This document shows, piece after piece, positions 16,769 through 24,900 of a DNA stretch of 64,000 nt. A program made the translations under genes and the position numbers. The notes beneath the pieces are model-generated. The model saw nothing but the letters and a program-made list of their open reading frames with translations, made no database searches and was not told where the DNA came from. The stretch comes from DATFNI01 sp963712305 (GTDB lineage: Bacteria; Bacteroidota; Rhodothermia; Balneolales; DATFMH01). Position 1 is the stretch's first letter. Each line of letters opens with the position of its first letter. The stretch is from contig CAVQHI010000002.1 in NCBI GenBank assembly GCA_963712305.1, positions 868,001-932,000 of the forward strand. The letters run 5' to 3'.

Positions 16769-17573
16769 GTTTACTATTGTTTGTTACCGTTTTAATTTCT
16801 TTCAGTAGCCTTTGAATGGATTGTTGCAAACGATCCATGGCTGTAAGCACCGATCTTAAATCGAAGTACCGGGAGATTAACATGCTTGTAAACTCACGAT
16901 TACCAAAAAAAGCTGCCTTATCACTTTTAAAATAGTTTTCTTTTTGGGCCAAATCGGGAATTTCATACCCTAAGCGTTTTTCTTCTGTTTTAATATTCAT
17001 GCCGCCGTTTTTCCACATATCTAAAAGGCTGAAATGTTTGGTCAGGTATGGTAATTCCATATCCTGGAAATAAGCATGAAATCGATTCAGGCGGATGTCT
17101 ATTCGGTTGATATTTGCCTGATACAGTAACACGTTTGTTTTTATGGAATTAGATTTGAGATCGTTGTAAGCACCCGAGTTGACCAGTTCATTTAATGCCG
17201 GCGTGATCATCGATTCGGTCCTTATCGGACCTAACTTGTTGACCCAATTTATTAAGTACGCGTCTTGTTTTTCTGGTGTAACACTGTTGTTATTTAATGA
17301 ATCGGCCATGTCCAGGGTCGTACTCATTTGTTTTTTAACGATGATCATATTATTCCGCAATACGAGTTCATTCGATTTTAGCTCACCTGCGAACGACAAC
17401 AGGTTACGGGTGTTTTTTATATTAGTATGAATTGTCGCATTCCAGTTGTTCACCTGCAAGGCAATCAGAATTCCGATCACCACCAAAATGATCTCACCCA
17501 GAGCATAGCGAAGATACTTGACCACGCTGTTATCTGCAGCCAGCCGTTCTCTTTGTTTTCTGAATACTTTCAT
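16740..17573 (-). CDS. DUF6090 membrane-anchored protein, KVFRKQR-head subtype
   Basis: 277 residues. The cytoplasmic head is a distinct subtype (MKVFRKQRERLAADNSVVKY) shared only with the gene at 18826-19584; the membrane helix is the common one. The outer domain has a weaker motif (NELVNSGAYNDLKSNSIKTN) and a long, Met- and aromatic-containing middle. Its 3' end overlaps the next gene by 29 bases and its tail NSKHAKNLSQHP is read in the other frame of that gene's head, as if the stop had been moved by a fusion or small deletion. Confidence 0.86.
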   Translation of the reverse strand: MKVFRKQRERLAADNSVVKYLRYALGEIILVVIGILIALQVNNWNATIHTNIKNTRNLLSFAGELKSNELVLRNNMIIVKKQMSTTLDMADSLNNNSVTPEKQDAYLINWVNKLGPIRTESMITPALNELVNSGAYNDLKSNSIKTNVLLYQANINRIDIRLNRFHAYFQDMELPYLTKHFSLLDMWKNGGMNIKTEEKRLGYEIPDLAQKENYFKSDKAAFFGNREFTSMLISRYFDLRSVLTAMDRLQQSIQRLLKEIKTVTNNSKHAKNLSQHP

Positions 17574-17583
17574 TCTTTATAAC

Positions 17584-18633
17584 CTATTGAGCCTTTGATA
17601 CTTTTTTAAATTTAAGCACATCTGTCCAACCAGTAATCAGGGTAAGTTCTCCTGATTTGCCGAAGGTGATCAGCTTAGGATCATTTACCGAAAAGAACGT
17701 GGAGTTTTTAAAGTAATAGATCGGGATTTTTTGGGTTGTTTTTGTGATAAAAAATAGTTTATCCCCACTTTTTGTGATTTCTATTCGATCACCTACTACT
17801 TTGCTATGAGGACCGTAAACCTGCTGATACCAACCCATATACCGGTCGACAACTTTTGGGTCCTTTAAGGTATAACTTATATAGTCAGGGGTTTTATCTT
17901 CATTTCCCAAAACACGGGCAATCGCCAGGTTGGCATCAATGGCATTTTTTCTGTATCTGCAAGCTGCCAGGGAGAGATTCCTCGCATCATTTATTGTCCT
18001 GGATACCTCTGCCTTGTACTGGAAGTTTGTCAGCAAATAATGGATGGCATCATCACTGAGCGCTCCCTTAAAACCATCTTCGACAAACCAACGTTGCGTC
18101 CGGTATGAATTATCTATATTTCGATAGACGGTTGTCTGATATCGCTGATTAAGCACATCAATTCTGGTCTTCATTTTTAGGTATAAGTAGTTCAACTTAT
18201 CCATTATTGGAGTATACTTTTTGGGGATTTCTTCTGAATTTTGTGTGAGATTATTAAAGGCAACCGTGTTTAAGTCGAGGTTATCGTAATTAAATGGGAA
18301 AAAAAGTGAGCTGTTTGATCTAAAACCGTTTTTATAATCGCTATAAGTCAGTTTGTTGTTGAAAACCAGGTTTTTTACGGAATCCCTTTTGATTAAATCA
18401 TCAATTGCCCCATCCGTATTTTGGATGTTTACAGCCAGTTCCGACTGGACGTTTTTTAAATTGGCGATAATCCTCAGGTTTAGTTTCCGATTTTCATTCC
18501 AATTGTTTACTTGTAAGGCGATAAGGATTCCAATCACAACCAAAATGATTTCCCCCAGGGCATATCGTAAATAGGCCGCTGTCTTGTTTTCGGAGGCGAG
18601 TTTGCGGCGAATTTTTTTAAAGATAGTGGGCAT
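17584..18633 (-). CDS. DUF6090 membrane-anchored protein with an extra C-terminal beta domain
   Basis: 349 residues, about 100 longer than its paralogs. The head PTIFKKIRRKLASENKTAAY and helix are standard, and a helical outer region runs to about residue 240. The added C-terminal part (roughly 250-345) alternates hydrophobic and polar residues and contains KSGDKLFFITKTTQKIPIYY and FFSVNDPKLITFGKSGELTL, which resembles the small beta domain (DUF3471-like) appended to some serine hydrolases and peptidases. That resemblance is by eye only. It is the only member with such an extension, which suggests a different ligand or partner. Confidence 0.83.
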   Translation of the reverse strand: MPTIFKKIRRKLASENKTAAYLRYALGEIILVVIGILIALQVNNWNENRKLNLRIIANLKNVQSELAVNIQNTDGAIDDLIKRDSVKNLVFNNKLTYSDYKNGFRSNSSLFFPFNYDNLDLNTVAFNNLTQNSEEIPKKYTPIMDKLNYLYLKMKTRIDVLNQRYQTTVYRNIDNSYRTQRWFVEDGFKGALSDDAIHYLLTNFQYKAEVSRTINDARNLSLAACRYRKNAIDANLAIARVLGNEDKTPDYISYTLKDPKVVDRYMGWYQQVYGPHSKVVGDRIEITKSGDKLFFITKTTQKIPIYYFKNSTFFSVNDPKLITFGKSGELTLITGWTDVLKFKKVSKAQ

Positions 18634-18635
18634 GT

Positions 18636-18803
18636 TTAGTCCGCTGTGTGTTCGATGATCTTTTCCTGTATTTTCTCAATATTATTTAATAGATCTATTT
18701 CGGCTTGCTGCAGGTATAAATACTGATCCGGTATGTTTTCAAACTCGAGTTTCTGAAAAAGGGGATGGTAATAGGTGTGCAACTTGCTTTTTCCACTACC
18801 TGG
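18636..18803 (-). pseudogene. C-terminal remnant of a DUF6090 gene
   Basis: About 56 codons without an N-terminal half. They read LHTYYHPLFQKLEFENIPDQ, then YLYLQQAEIDLLNNIEKIQE, then KIIEHTAD and a stop. The same tail, LHTDYYPLFQKIEFENVLDE, then FLYLQKSEIDLLNAIEKIQE, then KIIEHTAN, ends the intact gene at 21241-21981. The fragment lies between the genes at 17584 and 18826, has no start, anchor or helix, and begins abruptly near 18803. It marks where a duplicated gene was deleted down to its 3' end. Confidence 0.85.
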
Positions 18804-18825
18804 CGTATTCTTCGAAAGGATTTAA

Positions 18826-19584
18826 TCATTGTACGTTTAATTCTTTGTTGATCAGTGATAATATTTCGACTATTAATTTCTGATCTCCCTTTTGTTTTTC
18901 TTTTAACTCTAAAAGAAAATTAATGTGGTTCTCGACCATGTTTTCAAATTGTACATGGTTCAATAAGGTTCTATTATCTATATCAAAACCAGATTTAGGG
19001 AATTTAAATCCTGAAAAAGAATTGCTTACTTCATCTGCATTGAGCCAACTGCCATGCTTCATCACATAGTTTATAATGCCCGTGTCGTAATTTGTTAACA
19101 GTTCTTCCCGGTATTCCAGATAATCCAGGGCGGGTTTCCAGGACGACAATTCATTCCTCAATTGCGCATTGCTTATAATATTCAGTCGACCGGAGTTTAT
19201 TAAGTCGTCCAAAAAGCCGTTTTGGGGATAGAAATGCGGCGTTGTTGCCAGGTTACTAAGTAATTTGTCGAAGTCTTTCTCCGTTTTGGGCTTTGGTTTT
19301 GCTCCGGTATAGCTCAGGACTTCCAAGCTTTTTCTGACAAAAAAATTGGTCTTTCGAATAAGTGAGTCTAACTGTCTTTTGTTGTAACCAAAATCTTGTT
19401 TAAGGTTTACAAGAGCTTTGTGTTCTTCAATCCGTTTATTTCTATTGGTATTCCAATTATTCACCTGCAGGGCAATCAAAATTCCAATGACAACCAAAAT
19501 AATTTCCCCCAAGGCGTATCGGAGGTATTTTACAACATTGTTATCAGCAGCAAGTTTGAGTCTTTGTTTCCTGAATATTTTCAT
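18826..19584 (-). CDS. DUF6090 membrane-anchored protein, KVFRKQR-head subtype
   Basis: 252 residues. The head MKIFRKQRLKLAADNNVVKY places it with the gene at 16740-17573. The outer domain has a strong shared motif (DLINSGRLNIISNAQLRNEL) followed by SSWKPALDYLEYREELLTNY, closest in pattern to the genes at 13889 and 21241. The C-terminal helix is acidic and basic (QKLIVEILSLINKELNVQ). Directly downstream lies the orphan C-terminal fragment at 18636-18803. So this subtype has been inserted among, or exchanged with, the more common head type within the same run. Confidence 0.87.
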   Translation of the reverse strand: MKIFRKQRLKLAADNNVVKYLRYALGEIILVVIGILIALQVNNWNTNRNKRIEEHKALVNLKQDFGYNKRQLDSLIRKTNFFVRKSLEVLSYTGAKPKPKTEKDFDKLLSNLATTPHFYPQNGFLDDLINSGRLNIISNAQLRNELSSWKPALDYLEYREELLTNYDTGIINYVMKHGSWLNADEVSNSFSGFKFPKSGFDIDNRTLLNHVQFENMVENHINFLLELKEKQKGDQKLIVEILSLINKELNVQ

Positions 19585-19603
19585 TATTTAAATAGATACC
19601 GTT

Positions 19604-20471
19604 TTAATGAAGTTCTTTATCAATCAGCTGAATCAGATGGTTCGTTTTTCCTTGCAGGTTCTGGCAGAGCTTGTAGATATTTTGAGATACCAATTTTCTG
19701 GTTACAAGCTGATTTTTTAGTTCCATTCTCTTTCCAGGACTGATCTTCTGGTCTCTATCAATCTCTCCATTCCTGTCCAATTTGATATTCAGGGAATTAC
19801 TGGTAAAAAAAACGCCGAATTCGCTATCGGTATTAAACAAATTGTCATTATTGATTACTTGAAGGCTTTGCAAAACCGTTCTTTTGTCCAATATCTGCAT
19901 TTTCACAACTTAGAAATCCTCGAATATGGTATATATGCTGCGGTTTCAAAGTCGCTCAGGCTTTGATCTTGAACAAAATCCCTGGTTTTTCAAAGCCTTC
20001 TACTTGTGTGACATAATCTAATCGTTGATAATACCGGACAATTGCATTTTGCAGGCCGGAATTTCTGATCAGCTTTTTCCCTCCCGCGTTATCCATACTG
20101 ATATAACTTGTTTTGTTTTCGACAAAAGTCCGCCGCCAGGTTAATTTTAGGAGCAGTGAATCTAATTTTTCTATCGATAATGAAGACTTCAGAAATAAAG
20201 CGGCTGTGTCGGTTTCTGCAATTATGACGCTTTCAAATTGAAGCTGACCGTTGATTGTTCCCTGCTGTAAAACTAAATCTGATCTTATGCTTTCGAGGGT
20301 GGCTTTTTCGAGTTTATAGTTTTGGATGTCTTCTTTCCAGTTATTCACCTGTAAGGCGATCAGGATTCCAATCACAACCAAAATGATTTCGCCCAGGGCA
20401 TATCGTAAATAGGCCGCCGTCTTGTTTTCGGAAGCGAGTTTTCGGCGGATATTTTTGAAGATGTGCGGCAT
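19604..20471 (-). pseudogene. Split DUF6090 gene
   Basis: The 5' part, 20471-19956, encodes a normal head (PHIFKNIRRKLASENKTAAY), the membrane helix and most of the outer domain, including LIRNSGLQNAIVRYYQRLDY, then ends early at a TGA after ILFKIKA (171 codons). The 3' part, 19909-19604, continues in a different frame as a typical family tail (KMQILDKRTVLQSLQVINND to HLIQLIDKELH) with no usable start except a GTG at 19906. Together they have the length of an intact paralog. A stop and frameshift within 19910-19960 is the simplest reading. The upper part alone may still be made as a truncated membrane protein. Confidence 0.75.
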
Positions 20472-20476
20472 AACTA

Positions 20477-21238
20477 TTACCTGGTTTCCGAGTTGAGCTT
20501 ACGAAGTATTTCTTTGGTTTTGCTCTGGATTTCACGGAGCTCGTCCACCGCGACCCGCTCAGTAGCGTACTTAATAGAAATCACTGCGTTTAAACGAGCA
20601 CCCAGTTGGGTATAATTTGCCGTCTTCCATATATCCGTGCTCAACTTTGAACTGGGTTTAATCCCTCCTCCTCTAAATGATGAATAGTCTGTGTCTAATG
20701 GATAATATTGGGCGTATAACAAACCTTGTTCAGAATAGGCTTGTTGATTTCCTTTCGTTACAGAAAGATAATTTTGGTGCATTGCATTAAGCAAAGTCAA
20801 ATCTTTTTGCAGCCATTTTGCAAAATCAGATAAGTGGCCGGTGGTACGCAGACTGGTGATTGTATTATCATTAAATTCAACATTTGCATAGTAACCTGGA
20901 TGAAACTCATATCGGGCAATGTGCACCAAGGTGTCTTTAGTTACGCTGGGAGCTGACATTCGATCCCTGAAGTTTCCGAGTTTTGTCGTATCGGCCACCA
21001 TGAGCTTTAGACGACTGGAAATAAGTACGGTGTCCTGGGCCAGATCTACCTTCAAAGAATTCGTGTATTGAGCGATATTATTTCGAAGTATTCTGTGTTG
21101 GTTCCAGTCATTCACCTGTAAGGCGATAAGGATTCCAATCACAACCAAAATGATTTCGCCCAGGGCATATCGTAAATAGGCTGCCGTCTTGTTTTCAGAG
21201 GCGAGTTTGCGACGGATATTTTTGAAGATAGCAGGCAT
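20477..21238 (-). CDS. DUF6090 membrane-anchored protein
   Basis: 253 residues; head PAIFKNIRRKLASENKTAAY. The signature after the helix is QVNDWNQ rather than QVNNWNE. The outer domain has a diverged motif (ITSLRTTGHLSDFAKWLQKD) and an unusual Tyr- and Gly-containing stretch (YAQYYPLDTDYSSFRGGG). It ends in a Lys/Glu helix (REIQSKTKEILRKLNSETR). The start lies two bases from the stop of the gene upstream, and 5 bases separate its stop from the next start, as in the rest of the run. Confidence 0.87.
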   Translation of the reverse strand: MPAIFKNIRRKLASENKTAAYLRYALGEIILVVIGILIALQVNDWNQHRILRNNIAQYTNSLKVDLAQDTVLISSRLKLMVADTTKLGNFRDRMSAPSVTKDTLVHIARYEFHPGYYANVEFNDNTITSLRTTGHLSDFAKWLQKDLTLLNAMHQNYLSVTKGNQQAYSEQGLLYAQYYPLDTDYSSFRGGGIKPSSKLSTDIWKTANYTQLGARLNAVISIKYATERVAVDELREIQSKTKEILRKLNSETR

Positions 21239-21240
21239 GG

Positions 21241-21981
21241 TTAATTCGCTGTGTGTTCGATAATCTTTTCCTGGATTTTTTCAATGGCATTTAACAGATC
21301 TATTTCGGATTTCTGCAGGTATAAAAATTCATCCAGCACGTTTTCAAACTCAATTTTTTGGAAAAGGGGATAATAATCGGTGTGCAGCCTGCTTTCTCCC
21401 CCACCTGGATTACTTCCATATCGATCCATTTCCCGTAACGACATATAAGGCAATAAATAGGGAATCATGTGATTGGTTACCCAGCCTAACGAAATCTTAT
21501 CTGTATTTTTGAGCCGTTTCATAGAGGCCGACCAAAACAGAAGATTTTCTCTGAGTGCTTTATCCGATATTAAATCTAACCGACCCGATTGCAGGATATC
21601 CTGTAAAGAATTATCGGATGGCAAGTACGATGCACTCTCAAAAGTGAAGTAAAACAGGCTGTCCAGGTTATGTTTTTCCAGTTCAGACCGGGAAGCTCCC
21701 ACGAGATTAATTAATACCAAACCTGATGCAATACTTCTTTTGAATTGATTTCTGGACGTAGTGAGAAGGGCCCGATTTTCAGTGAATTCTTCGTGTAAGT
21801 TCGCTTTAATATTCTCTGCTTCCCGTTGATCAAGCAGATGCTGATGCCAGCTATTCACCTGCAAGGCGATCAGAATCCCAATCACTACCAATAGAATTTC
21901 CCCCAGGGCATAACGGAGATAGGCCGCTGTCTTATTTTCGGAGGCAAGTTTGCGGCGGATTTTTTTGAAGATTGCAGGCAT
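21241..21981 (-). CDS. DUF6090 membrane-anchored protein
   Basis: 246 residues; head PAIFKKIRRKLASENKTAAY, with QVNSWHQ after the helix. The outer domain has the motif as DILQSGRLDLISDKALRENL followed by LFWSASMKRLKN. Its last ~57 codons are the parent, or sister, of the orphan fragment at 18636-18803. The 75 bases upstream (21982-22056) form the longest internal gap of the run and hold nothing that I recognise. Confidence 0.87.
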   Translation of the reverse strand: MPAIFKKIRRKLASENKTAAYLRYALGEILLVVIGILIALQVNSWHQHLLDQREAENIKANLHEEFTENRALLTTSRNQFKRSIASGLVLINLVGASRSELEKHNLDSLFYFTFESASYLPSDNSLQDILQSGRLDLISDKALRENLLFWSASMKRLKNTDKISLGWVTNHMIPYLLPYMSLREMDRYGSNPGGGESRLHTDYYPLFQKIEFENVLDEFLYLQKSEIDLLNAIEKIQEKIIEHTAN

Positions 21982-22056
21982 GGTTTTATGGATTTATCTA
22001 CCCCTTAGCCTTCACTAGAGCGGGAAGTACAGTACGAATGTTTTTGAAAAGCTCTA

Positions 22057-22839
22057 TCATTGTTTTTTTAATTCTCGGTTCATTAAACCTATGGTTTTAT
22101 TGGTCATTTTCAGAAGGCCAAATTTGGTCCAAATTTCATCGTCCCTATAGAATCCATAGATTTTGTTGAGAGTGAGATAGGTTTCGGGATCTTTAATTAA
22201 TGCTATCAATTGAGCATTGTTCAATTTGAATTTTGGGTGCTCGGGTATTGGTGGATGGATGGCATATCGGTCTGGAACAGTTGGCTCAATAGATAACATT
22301 GCCATTAATTTTCCTATTCTATTGTCGGGATCATTATTAAAAATTTCATTTCTCTGTTCAATAATAGAATTTCTTGAATCGGTATAGTCTTTTAAGATAG
22401 AAAGGTCGTATTTGAGACTGTCGCTCAATAGTTCAAATTTACCGGAAGAGACAGCGTCTTCCTGAACAGAATTTATAATAGATAACGTTATTGGGTAAAC
22501 CATGTTTGAAAGGTATTGCTTAAGGCTATCTACGGGAAGTGTGGGGCTGGCACCGGCTGAATATTGAAGTACCTGGTTGAATTTGGTAATGCTTTTGTTT
22601 AATCCAATTTCAAAAGATTGTAGGGTTTCTTTGTTGTTTAATAATTCCTGTTTTATCGCGAGCATTAGGTGTCGTTTGCTGTTTTCCTGCTTTCTGTTTT
22701 CATTCCAGTTATTCACCTGCAGGGCGATCAGAATCCCGATCACGACCAAAAGGATTTCCCCCACAGCATAACGGAGATAGGCCGCCGTCTTATTTTCGGA
22801 GGCCAGTTTTCGGCGGATATTTTTAAAGATCGTAGGCAT
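22057..22839 (-). CDS. DUF6090 membrane-anchored protein
   Basis: 260 residues; head PTIFKNIRRKLASENKTAAY, helix GEILLVVIGILIALQV, QVNNWNE. The motif appears as DAVSSGKFELLSDSLKYDLS. The later part is Pro-rich (IEPTVPDRYAIHPPIPEHPK), a loop not seen in the paralogs, followed by a helical end (TNKTIGLMNRELKKQ). Second gene of run 2; it begins one base after the stop of the promoter-proximal gene. Confidence 0.87.
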   Translation of the reverse strand: MPTIFKNIRRKLASENKTAAYLRYAVGEILLVVIGILIALQVNNWNENRKQENSKRHLMLAIKQELLNNKETLQSFEIGLNKSITKFNQVLQYSAGASPTLPVDSLKQYLSNMVYPITLSIINSVQEDAVSSGKFELLSDSLKYDLSILKDYTDSRNSIIEQRNEIFNNDPDNRIGKLMAMLSIEPTVPDRYAIHPPIPEHPKFKLNNAQLIALIKDPETYLTLNKIYGFYRDDEIWTKFGLLKMTNKTIGLMNRELKKQ

Positions 22840-22840
22840 G

Positions 22841-23560
22841 CTATGGATTAAGTTTTGAATCGATTAACTCACTCAGCGTGCTATCCGCCTTAAGGGTATT
22901 TATTTCATTCTTCAATGTAGATTCACGATTGTCTACATTCATTTTAAGCATCATTAGAAAATAGCCGCTGTTTTTAATTTGATGATCGTCATTTGGAACT
23001 GCGCGTTTTCCAAATACAAAGACCTTGAAATGTTGGCGCACATACTCGAGCCATGTATTTTCGAAATCAGCCATATCATCTTCAATATCATCTAATAACA
23101 GAGTAGTTTTACTCCCGTAATAATCCACCAGTGCATTTCTTAAAACGGGGTCTTTAATTTGACCAATTCCCAAATCTTTCAATAAGCTGTACCCATTACT
23201 ATTCAATTCGATTCTCCTCATCAACATGACCCTTCCTAAATCCCGGTACGTCTGAGGGGTAAACGGTCTTTTTTGTTCAAGGGTATCGATTACATTTTTT
23301 TGCGCGGTTAAATCACCCTGTAATACGGCTATGTGATCTTGCAACACGGTTCTGTCGAGCATTAAATCATCATGAATTTCTGCCAATGCACTGTTAATTC
23401 GTTGGTTTGACTTATACTGTTCATTCCAATTATTTACCTGTAGGGCGATTAAAATTCCTATTACAACCAGGATAATCTCCCCAAATGCATAGCGCAGGTA
23501 ACTCATTACCTTATTCTCTTCGGCGAGTTTGCGTCGAATCTTCTTAAGGATAGTAGGCAT
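22841..23560 (-). CDS. DUF6090 membrane-anchored protein (array 2, first gene)
   Basis: 239 residues; head PTILKKIRRKLAEENKVMSY, of the AEENK type found in run 1 rather than the ASENK type of the rest of run 2. The outer domain motif is reduced to LGIGQIKDPVLRNALVDYYG, followed by an acidic stretch (LLLDDIEDDMADFENTWLEY). It is the promoter-proximal gene of run 2 and sits behind leader copy B. Head and leader together ally it with the gene at 13889-14647, so a block of leader plus 5' coding DNA was duplicated or exchanged while the outer domains stayed different. Confidence 0.88.
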   Translation of the reverse strand: MPTILKKIRRKLAEENKVMSYLRYAFGEIILVVIGILIALQVNNWNEQYKSNQRINSALAEIHDDLMLDRTVLQDHIAVLQGDLTAQKNVIDTLEQKRPFTPQTYRDLGRVMLMRRIELNSNGYSLLKDLGIGQIKDPVLRNALVDYYGSKTTLLLDDIEDDMADFENTWLEYVRQHFKVFVFGKRAVPNDDHQIKNSGYFLMMLKMNVDNRESTLKNEINTLKADSTLSELIDSKLNP

Positions 23561-23842
23561 ATAGCTAACGCACGTAGATTAGTTTTTTTCTGAAATAGAT
23601 CCCATGTTTTCCCCGGTAAGTATACACGCACCAATAAAGTACCGCACTGGTAATCTTATATATATAAAAAAGACAAAAAAAGATAGTAGGATATCATCAT
23701 CAATAATCAGAACAGTTTTCTATGAAAGCGGATTTTTTAAAGAATCCCGCGCAATAAATCGTGATTGAGCTGGAAGCTGTCGTTTCATCGAAAACAAATA
23801 GGAAGTGAGAAACCGGCACAGCGATAAACGGAACATTTTTTG
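23561..23842 (-). promoter_or_regulatory. Duplicated operon leader, copy B
   Basis: Second copy of the leader upstream of a DUF6090 run (see 14648-14929). The two align along their whole length from just before the ATG to ggaacatttyttgg. In this copy the distal part is free of the reading frames seen in copy A. The remaining 63 bases to the divergent hydrolase gene must hold that gene's promoter and its ribosome binding site (aaaggaa, about 15 bases before the ATG). Confidence 0.6.
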
Positions 23843-23905
23843 GGGACACGCTGTACCTTATGGTGTATCATAGTTAGATAAGCTTTTGAAAGGAATACCG
23901 ACATT

Positions 23906-24802
23906 ATGATTGAAATTCTTGATCTCCATTTTTTTAAAGACCACACGATCGCTTCTTTCCTGATTGAAACCAGTGAAGGCCCAATCCTGATTGAGACAGG
24001 TCCGGATACCGTCTGGGACAATCTCAAACAGGCGCTGAATGATCGCGGTTACGAACCGTCTGATGTGCGAAATGTATTGCTGACCCACATTCACTTTGAT
24101 CACGCCGGCGGAGCGTGGCACCTTGCGAGGGAAGGGGCAACCATTCACGTTCACTCGAAAGGCGCACCGCATATGGCATCGCCCGAAAAATTGTGGCAGT
24201 CGGCCAAGCGCATCTACCAGGAAGACATGGAGCGGCTCTGGGGAAAGATGGAGCCGATCGCTGAAAACCAGATTCATATTGTTGATGATAAAGACCGTCT
24301 GACGTTTGGCAATGTAGAGGTGGAAGCCCATTACACTCCGGGGCATGCTCAGCATCACCTGGCCTATAAAATTGATGATGTTGTATTCACCGGCGATGTT
24401 GGCGGCGTTCGAATAGGAGGGAAGTCGGTTGTTCCTCCGTGTCCGCCACCCGATATCAATCTGGAGTATTGGACAGATTCCATAAAACGGCTGCGTGAGC
24501 TAAACCCGTCCACATTATATCCCACCCATTTTGGAAAGTATGATGATGTAGGTGAACACCTGGATCAGCTCGAAGCCAATCTTCAGTTGTATGCCGGGGA
24601 AATCAAATCATACCTGAAGAAAGGGTATGATCAGGATGAAATGCTTCAGCGGTTCGGTGATTTTGTCCGGGAGCACCTGGTTGAAGACGGGCTCGAGGAA
24701 AAGGAATTGGAACAGTATGAAATTGCCAATCCCGTTTATATGAGTGTCAGTGGACTCATCCGCTACTGGACCAAATTCCACCCCGAGTCGGTTAACAGTT
24801 AA
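23906..24802 (+). CDS. Metallo-beta-lactamase-fold hydrolase
   Basis: 298 residues. The metal-binding motif HIHFDHAGG is at 61-69 (HxHxDH). A later His follows in THFG-like context (LYPTHFGKYDD) and an Asp in VVFTGDVGG, giving the usual five-ligand set of the glyoxalase II/lactonase-like superfamily. The N-terminus is typical (FLIETSEGPILIETGP). No signal peptide, so cytoplasmic. A C-terminal helical extension (about 215-298) is acidic. The substrate cannot be read from sequence; thioesters, lactones and phosphodiesters are all known in the family. It is transcribed divergently from the DUF6090 array and ends before a strong hairpin. Confidence 0.88.
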   Translation: MIEILDLHFFKDHTIASFLIETSEGPILIETGPDTVWDNLKQALNDRGYEPSDVRNVLLTHIHFDHAGGAWHLAREGATIHVHSKGAPHMASPEKLWQSAKRIYQEDMERLWGKMEPIAENQIHIVDDKDRLTFGNVEVEAHYTPGHAQHHLAYKIDDVVFTGDVGGVRIGGKSVVPPCPPPDINLEYWTDSIKRLRELNPSTLYPTHFGKYDDVGEHLDQLEANLQLYAGEIKSYLKKGYDQDEMLQRFGDFVREHLVEDGLEEKELEQYEIANPVYMSVSGLIRYWTKFHPESVNS

Positions 24803-24825
24803 CAGTGATCAGTTACCAATAAACA

Positions 24826-24858
24826 AAACCCTGCAGTTGATACTCAACTGCAGGGTTT
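24826..24858. terminator. Bidirectional hairpin terminator
   Basis: A perfect 15-base stem (aaaccctgcagttga paired with tcaactgcagggttt) with a 3-base loop, between the convergent hydrolase and antiporter genes. A-rich and T-rich flanks let it work in both directions. Confidence 0.9.
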
Positions 24859-24900
24859 CTATTGATAATTGATAATTGGTAATTGTTAATTGCTCATTGA

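Noticed and set aside
12404..23560. DUF6090 array as a contact-dependent toxin/immunity locus
   Set aside because: No toxin domain, export domain, conserved cysteine set or alternating gene sizes are visible; tandem arrays alone do not establish it.
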